Shown here: in pieces, positions 6,501 through 9,535 of the stretch
Layout of the letters: the number at the start of each line of letters is the position of its first letter
Numbering within the stretch: the first letter of the stretch is position 1
Assembly: GCA_045535815.1 (NCBI GenBank)
Contig: JAZSMJ010000080.1
Span: forward strand, 1 to 9,535
Length of the DNA: 9,535 nucleotides
Reading direction: 5' to 3'
Source: JAZSMJ01 sp045535815
GTDB taxonomy: Bacteria; Bacillota; Clostridia; Oscillospirales; CAG-272
The notes under the pieces: generated by a model
Told to the model about the DNA's origin: nothing
Database searches by the model: none
What the model saw: the letters and a program-made list of their open reading frames with translations, nothing else
Program-made: the position numbers and the translations under genes

Positions 6501-8073
6501 TGATAGCCCTTACGGATTAGTTCCTGCACCGGTATATCGTGAATCGTACACAACTGCAAGAGATTATTATAATCTCCAAGGTGCTGTAAACTTTAATATT
6601 CCGATCGTAAGCCAAAATACGTTTGGTGTGGATCATCAGTCTCCTGAAGATTTCACAAACGATATGATCGCAACCTTTATGAGAGGTCAGGTTTACGTAG
6701 GACAGTACATGAAGCTTGAATATTTGGATGATGACAGATGGGAACGCTATGCAAATATAGTTAACTGGATGCGTGCAAACGAGAAGGATATACTTTCTCA
6801 TACCGAGCCTTATCTTCCTGCATCATGGAGCAAAACTGACGTTTACCCCGTAAGTAAATCCGGTATTACCCGTGAGGTTTACGGATATATCCATGACGGC
6901 ATAATGATGCTCAGAAATCCTTGGATCGAACAATCTACCGTTCAGATAAAGCTTCCTGTTGATGCTTCTGATCCCAACACCTACGATCTTATCAGCCTCT
7001 ATCCCGAGGTTAGAGTTTACGCAAGAAATGTAACTGCATCAGACGTTATAAACGTAAGTGTAAACGCATACGAGACTATAGTTCTTGCAGTTGAGAATAC
7101 AGGTGTTGTTGCAGGGGATATTTACATTCCTGCAGATAACAATACTGTAAGCTCATTTACTCCTGCCGTTGATTATCAGGTCGAAACTTCTGCTGTATCT
7201 TATTCTGCAACCGGTGAGGTTACAATAGGAAGCGAAGAAACACAGCTTCTGGTCCTTCTTGAAGCTAATGAGCCTATGAATATATCATCTATTCAGTCAA
7301 CAATGAGTATTAAGATAGACGGAACACCTACGTCGATTGAATGGAGCGGAACCGATTGGGATCTTGGAGCGTGGGATGCTACAGGCGAAATAAGAACCTA
7401 TCATTGGATATATGCTATTGCTACCATTCCTTCCGGAATACATAGCATTTCGGTTGATTTCAATACCGTTCAGGGCAGCCTTTCAAATATAGCTTGCTAT
7501 CTCTGGGCTACTAAGGATACACCTTCCGCAGTTACACACAGCAATATGCTTCCCTCACCCGAGATGATCTCCGTTGAATCAGATATTTTAAATGAATATC
7601 TTATTGCTGAACACGAAGCGTATATTCTTCTCAGCTGTGATACTCTTGACGGTGTTATGGACGGTCCTTCCCTTATTCTTGACACGTCTGACAAAATTCA
7701 AGGTGTTGCATCCATCAAGAGAGTTGCACCTGATACAGCTGCTATCCTCGGTAAGGTTTATTCTGCAGATATGGATCTTAGTGCATATGCAAACGACGGT
7801 GCTATAGATTTTTGGGTATATATCAGCGATTCCTCAAAAACCAACGGTAACGTTGCTAAATTCCAGCTTGCAAGTGACCGCGGAAACGGAAATGAAAACA
7901 TTGAATGGGACGTTACAGGTCTAAAAACCGGATGGAACCACGTAGTTCTCAAGGTTTCAGATGCTTTGAGAAATGACGTGGACTGGACTAAGGTTAATTT
8001 CTTCAGATTCTTCCAGTACACAACAGGCACTGCTACAATAGGCATTGACTTTGTAACAATCGCACATGAATAA
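3529..8073 (+). CDS. Secreted dockerin protein with GH36-like glycosidase core
   Basis: A 1514-residue exported modular protein, paralogous to the upstream gene at its N-terminus. Signal peptide about 1-31 (SFAAG); X module 33-127; dockerin 128-182 (loops D129/S131/D133/D140 and D161/N163/D165/D172); InlB repeat about 195-266; jelly-roll module about 275-460; InlB repeat about 465-537. About 545-720 looks like the N-terminal beta-sandwich of clan GH-D enzymes. About 772-1105 reads as a TIM barrel: NTWW at 781-784, DDFTLDNGW at 815-823, WFSP at 858-861, VKVDGW with Asp920 as candidate nucleophile, WWLQY at 977-981, and GDD with Asp991/Asp992 as candidate acid/base. A C-terminal beta domain follows (about 1108-1192), then an unnamed beta domain (about 1200-1355) and a diverged jelly-roll module (about 1362-1514). 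The likely role is a retaining alpha-glycosidase such as an alpha-galactosidase, acting outside the cell. The clan is read from motif order only; exact family and substrate are unknown. Four cysteines (889, 891, 902, 926) lie in the barrel near the nucleophile. Confidence 0.85.
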   Translation: MRKSTIFLSMFLAIVFIISAFNMISLNSFAAGYSVEGIISSYDPGTKTSIYLKQNGNTVYTAEINAESSNGIKQQSFSFTDVEAGTYDLVINKAGSLSYTITGIIVDSDIDLTEHSNPAVSDPMLIAGDISGDDYIDSVDVARLAFDMSKEDADASYAESDLNGDGFRDAIDVSIISFNLLKGPLVVAYSEAEEGEKVSAVFVGGDDAQGNAPDTIDVTPESEIQLPVNTFTNPGYVFTGWNNGKRIYQPGDSYILNTDTTFTAVWGLVSTGNERMWAILDPDTVSSDLQFKYYNFDGTDFFVTSTDATTVEGKRAIAKTITAGRASAHINMNSFKLGLDRVDNIDWYIFLSGCDPTAEDLYLVVNLYIEELDRVASDVSVKIHNNKHSNTSYWEWSIPKSELLSGWNHLRLPLSNDKLTGTVKFTDGGQLYLADLNVILNTNNSEPVVVGIGNVSISDSAVEMFNTYEIEFTATEGIGTAPVMGPVIANAIINLPENPYENEGYVFAGWNDGSGTYPAGYAYTVTRDVTFTATWLEGSSELTPFPAQLYYNALGTDGTSVDITFTPTVVNMSYGDGRDIELNIAIESLATNTDTVFQNFLPTASTYTGDLLSEDGLNINIYSIAATNGTILNMTSHFTWDPDDKILRKTVDYKFTDTNNTVYIDKINLDIFDLATEQTLQKILPDYTNTTIAYNMQSQPVYFEDYFLGIEFPAATTMNYYNKVHMSHSPKFFAEPNTKYSTRTEIIGVSGEYETADAFWNYMYPKTLISKMDDKFYINYNTWWSQNMLPFNEARILEMMDVVYGNMSKYGAYFDDFTLDNGWADMYSVWEIDQNNFPEGFTNILNVSLEYGSGIGIWFSPAGVYQESTNIDWARENGYLIRETSSPKCICGADTRWAADMCTTLSEIVTNFGIGSVKVDGWYTECNDTDHGHVPGQGAGETAAENLIMIYNALRQANPDIVIEVVNNYGISNPSPWWLQYSTVTNAAHGDDSPYGLVPAPVYRESYTTARDYYNLQGAVNFNIPIVSQNTFGVDHQSPEDFTNDMIATFMRGQVYVGQYMKLEYLDDDRWERYANIVNWMRANEKDILSHTEPYLPASWSKTDVYPVSKSGITREVYGYIHDGIMMLRNPWIEQSTVQIKLPVDASDPNTYDLISLYPEVRVYARNVTASDVINVSVNAYETIVLAVENTGVVAGDIYIPADNNTVSSFTPAVDYQVETSAVSYSATGEVTIGSEETQLLVLLEANEPMNISSIQSTMSIKIDGTPTSIEWSGTDWDLGAWDATGEIRTYHWIYAIATIPSGIHSISVDFNTVQGSLSNIACYLWATKDTPSAVTHSNMLPSPEMISVESDILNEYLIAEHEAYILLSCDTLDGVMDGPSLILDTSDKIQGVASIKRVAPDTAAILGKVYSADMDLSAYANDGAIDFWVYISDSSKTNGNVAKFQLASDRGNGNENIEWDVTGLKTGWNHVVLKVSDALRNDVDWTKVNFFRFFQYTTGTATIGIDFVTIAHE

Positions 8074-8100
8074 AACCTATTCAAACTTGATTAAATAGTT

Positions 8101-8126
8101 AAAACCCCGGGGACCCGGGGTTTTTT
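8101..8126 (+). terminator. Strong terminator after the glycosidase gene
   Basis: AAAACCCCGG (8101-8110) pairs with CCGGGGTTTT (8115-8124) around a GGAC loop and runs into TTTTTT. It is a very GC-rich stem in AT-rich surroundings, 27 bases after the stop codon. Read on the minus strand, the same hairpin ends in only TTTT and then AACTATTT, so it could also, less efficiently, stop the converging ABC transporter transcript. Confidence 0.9.
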
Positions 8127-8231
8127 GTATAAATGCGTAAGAATACTTTTTTTAACGCTTTATAGACATTTTCCGTTTTCTGCTCAGTGATAGATACTCT
8201 TGTGCGCTCTTTTTTATAGGTTTAAAACAAA
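8127..8231. other. Intergenic spacer between convergent genes
   Basis: This AT-rich spacer between the terminator and the end of the ABC ATPase gene has no convincing gene. A short GCGT/ACGC pairing (8135-8138 with 8155-8158) is too weak to call as a terminator for the minus-strand genes, so their termination probably relies on the hairpin at 8101-8126. Confidence 0.5.
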
Positions 8232-9125
8232 CTATATGCCAACCGAATTCCCAAACACATACAGATAATAGTCTTCCAGTGTTGGGGTAACCGTTTTGGA
8301 TCGGTCTGTTGGCTGCTCATCAGCAAGCACACGAAGCAGAACTTCGCCGGTATCCTCGTCACGTGCAATGTTGGTGACACAGAACTTGTCCTGCATCAAC
8401 TGCACGTCTGATTCAGCACAAGGAATATTCCAAACCATTCCTTCAATCTTTTTTGTCAGCTTATGCGGTGGAGCGTTGTCTACTATCACGCCTTTTTTCA
8501 GCATGATGATATCACGAGCGATAAATTCAATGTCCGGTACAACGTGGGTGGCAATCAGTACGATCTTATTGAAAGCGATTTTGGATATATAGTTCCGGAT
8601 GGCAATGCGTTGCTTTGGATCCAGACCTGCAGTCGGCTCATCGAGGATCAAGATATCCGGATCACCGAGAACGGCCTGTGCCAATGTCAGACGCTGCTTC
8701 ATACCGCCGGACAGCGCACCGATCTTCCGTTTCGGCACATCATCCAGCTCAACGGCAGCAAGAATTTCGGGGATTTGTTTCTTTGCATCTTCTTTTTTCA
8801 TTCCCTTGAGGGCTGCCATATACCACATAAAGCGTTCTACGGTGAAGTTAGGGTACAGTCCCGGATATTGAGGCATGAAACCGAGCTTTTCGCGGAAACG
8901 GACACCCATATTGAGAATGTTTTCTGCATTACCCGCCTCATCGGTATAGGTGATTTCACCGGAATCAGCTTTCAGATTATCCGTAAGGATGTTCATTAGT
9001 GTCGATTTTCCAGAACCGTTTGGACCAAGGAGGGCATATATACCAGGCTCCAATACGGAAGTAAACTGATTCAATGCAAGATTAGAACCGTATGACTTGG
9101 ATACGTTATTGATTGACAGCAGCAT
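8232..9125 (-). CDS. ABC transporter ATP-binding protein (ABC-2 exporter type)
   Basis: A 297-residue nucleotide-binding subunit that would power an ABC exporter at the inner face of the membrane. All ATPase motifs are intact: Walker A GPNGSGKST at 34-42, Q-loop Gln86 in MPQ, signature LSGGMKQR at 138-145, Walker B ILILDEP at 158-164, D-loop AGLDP, and switch His194. The C-terminal part (about 215-297) is an accessory region typical of CcmA/COG1131-like subunits. The start is set at the ATG of MLLSINN, 7 nt after AGGAGGAG. A longer GTG start at 9149 is in frame but puts that Shine-Dalgarno sequence inside the coding region. It lies 20 nt after the permease stop, so the two are probably co-transcribed and translated as a pair. 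The substrate cannot be read from the sequence; antibiotic, peptide or lipid export are all possible. By eye the gene is less AT-rich than the dockerin genes. Confidence 0.92.
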   Translation of the reverse strand: MLLSINNVSKSYGSNLALNQFTSVLEPGIYALLGPNGSGKSTLMNILTDNLKADSGEITYTDEAGNAENILNMGVRFREKLGFMPQYPGLYPNFTVERFMWYMAALKGMKKEDAKKQIPEILAAVELDDVPKRKIGALSGGMKQRLTLAQAVLGDPDILILDEPTAGLDPKQRIAIRNYISKIAFNKIVLIATHVVPDIEFIARDIIMLKKGVIVDNAPPHKLTKKIEGMVWNIPCAESDVQLMQDKFCVTNIARDEDTGEVLLRVLADEQPTDRSKTVTPTLEDYYLYVFGNSVGI

Positions 9126-9132
9126 GTATATT

Positions 9133-9140
9133 CTCCTCCT
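9133..9140 (-). promoter_or_regulatory. Ribosome binding site of the ABC ATPase gene
   Basis: The minus strand reads AGGAGGAG, 7 nt before the ATG at 9125. This strong site decides the start in favour of the ATG over the upstream GTG at 9149, and it lies just after the TGA of the permease gene (9148-9146). Confidence 0.85.
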
Positions 9141-9145
9141 GTTCT

Positions 9146-9535
9146 TCACTTACTGAAATAATACTTGTTCTTTATCACAAAATAGGTGCCGATTACAGCC
9201 ATGCAGATCAGCGTCGGAATACTGCTGCTGACGATCACCGGTGATGTGATTCGCTCGTAATTGATCCATGAGAAAACCTCTGTCCCAAGAACGGAAGTCA
9301 GATACGGTAAAAACAAAGTTAACGTCAATACCGTAAGAGATTTGCGGGACGTTTTTGCGTAAGCGCTGACAAAAACGGACGTAATCCAGCAAACAATGTA
9401 TCCCAGTATTGCTGTACACTGATATAAGATCAGATATTGTTTGATGCTCAGCTCTGTTATTACGGATTCAAATAAAGGAATACTCTGGATCGATGCGGTC
9501 ATATCTATGAACCCATAGTTCGACTTCATAGAATA
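9146..9535 (-). CDS. ABC-2 type permease, C-terminal part (cut by window edge)
   Basis: The frame is open to the right edge of the window and ends in TGA at 9148-9146, so only about the last 129 residues are visible. Three hydrophobic segments are present: the one starting at YLILYQCT, the one starting at SLTVLTLTLF, and a last one around IPTLICMAVIG, before a short basic tail (KNKYYFSK). This fits the membrane half of an ABC-2 type exporter, and the adjacent downstream ATPase is its obvious partner. An ATG at 9529 exists, but in-frame sequence continues upstream without a stop and 127 residues would be short for such a permease, so it is treated as partial. The family call rests mainly on hydrophobicity and context. 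Confidence 0.7.
   Translation of the reverse strand, partial: YSMKSNYGFIDMTASIQSIPLFESVITELSIKQYLILYQCTAILGYIVCWITSVFVSAYAKTSRKSLTVLTLTLFLPYLTSVLGTEVFSWINYERITSPVIVSSSIPTLICMAVIGTYFVIKNKYYFSK

Noticed and set aside
7758..8084. Minus-strand open frame of 108 codons over the end of the glycosidase gene
   Set aside because: It is antisense to the C-terminal jelly-roll module, with no domain or ribosome binding site support.
8463..8999. Plus-strand open frame of 178 codons opposite the ABC ATPase
   Set aside because: The minus strand has every ABC ATPase motif intact; the plus-strand product is low-complexity and unlike any family I know.
9126..9149. GTG start overlapping the permease stop, for a longer ABC ATPase
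   Set aside because: It would encode NRRR from the AGGAGGAG sequence, which is better explained as the Shine-Dalgarno site of the ATG at 9125.
1..9535. tRNA, rRNA, riboswitch, transposase or sortase anchor signals
   Set aside because: I looked for cloverleaf-like segments, long structured leaders, insertion-sequence ends and LPxTG-type tails and saw none.

Overview
The window looks like chromosomal DNA from a Gram-positive, low-GC gut or rumen clostridium of the Ruminococcus/Oscillospiraceae type. The reasons are AT-rich intergenic DNA, strong GGAGG ribosome binding sites, Sec signal peptides, type I dockerin repeats and very large multidomain secreted carbohydrate-active proteins. Species assignment is inference.

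Layout: (1) positions 1-147 hold the tail of an upstream terminator and the promoter of the first gene. (2) 148-3306 (+) encodes a 1052-residue secreted protein: signal peptide, X module, dockerin, jelly-roll module, two InlB-type beta-grasp repeats, an NPCBM-like module, a Big2-like Ig domain and a C-terminal alpha/beta-hydrolase esterase. (3) 3307-3528 holds an intrinsic terminator and then a second promoter that copies the first at identical internal spacing. (4) 3529-8073 (+) encodes a 1514-residue secreted protein: signal peptide, X module, dockerin, InlB repeat, jelly-roll module, InlB repeat, a glycoside hydrolase core resembling clan GH-D (GH36-like), an unnamed beta domain and a C-terminal jelly-roll module. 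(5) A GC-rich hairpin at 8101-8126 ends this gene. (6) On the minus strand, converging on it, lie an ABC transporter ATPase (9125-8232) and the C-terminal part of its presumed ABC-2 type permease, cut by the window edge.

How the genes work together: the two plus-strand genes are separately transcribed paralogues. Their first 182 residues align without a gap, with about 75% identity in the dockerin and about 46% in the X module by hand count. They share the jelly-roll and InlB modules but in a different order, and they carry different catalytic domains. The simplest reading is an esterase and a glycosidase delivered to the same cohesin-bearing scaffold or cell surface and aimed at the same decorated glycan. 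Near-identical promoter architecture suggests common control. The ABC genes look functionally unrelated (exporter type, convergent, less AT-rich by eye).

The items most worth a second look are the unassigned glycosidase core, the shared jelly-roll module, the N-terminal dockerin arrangement and the duplicated promoter element.
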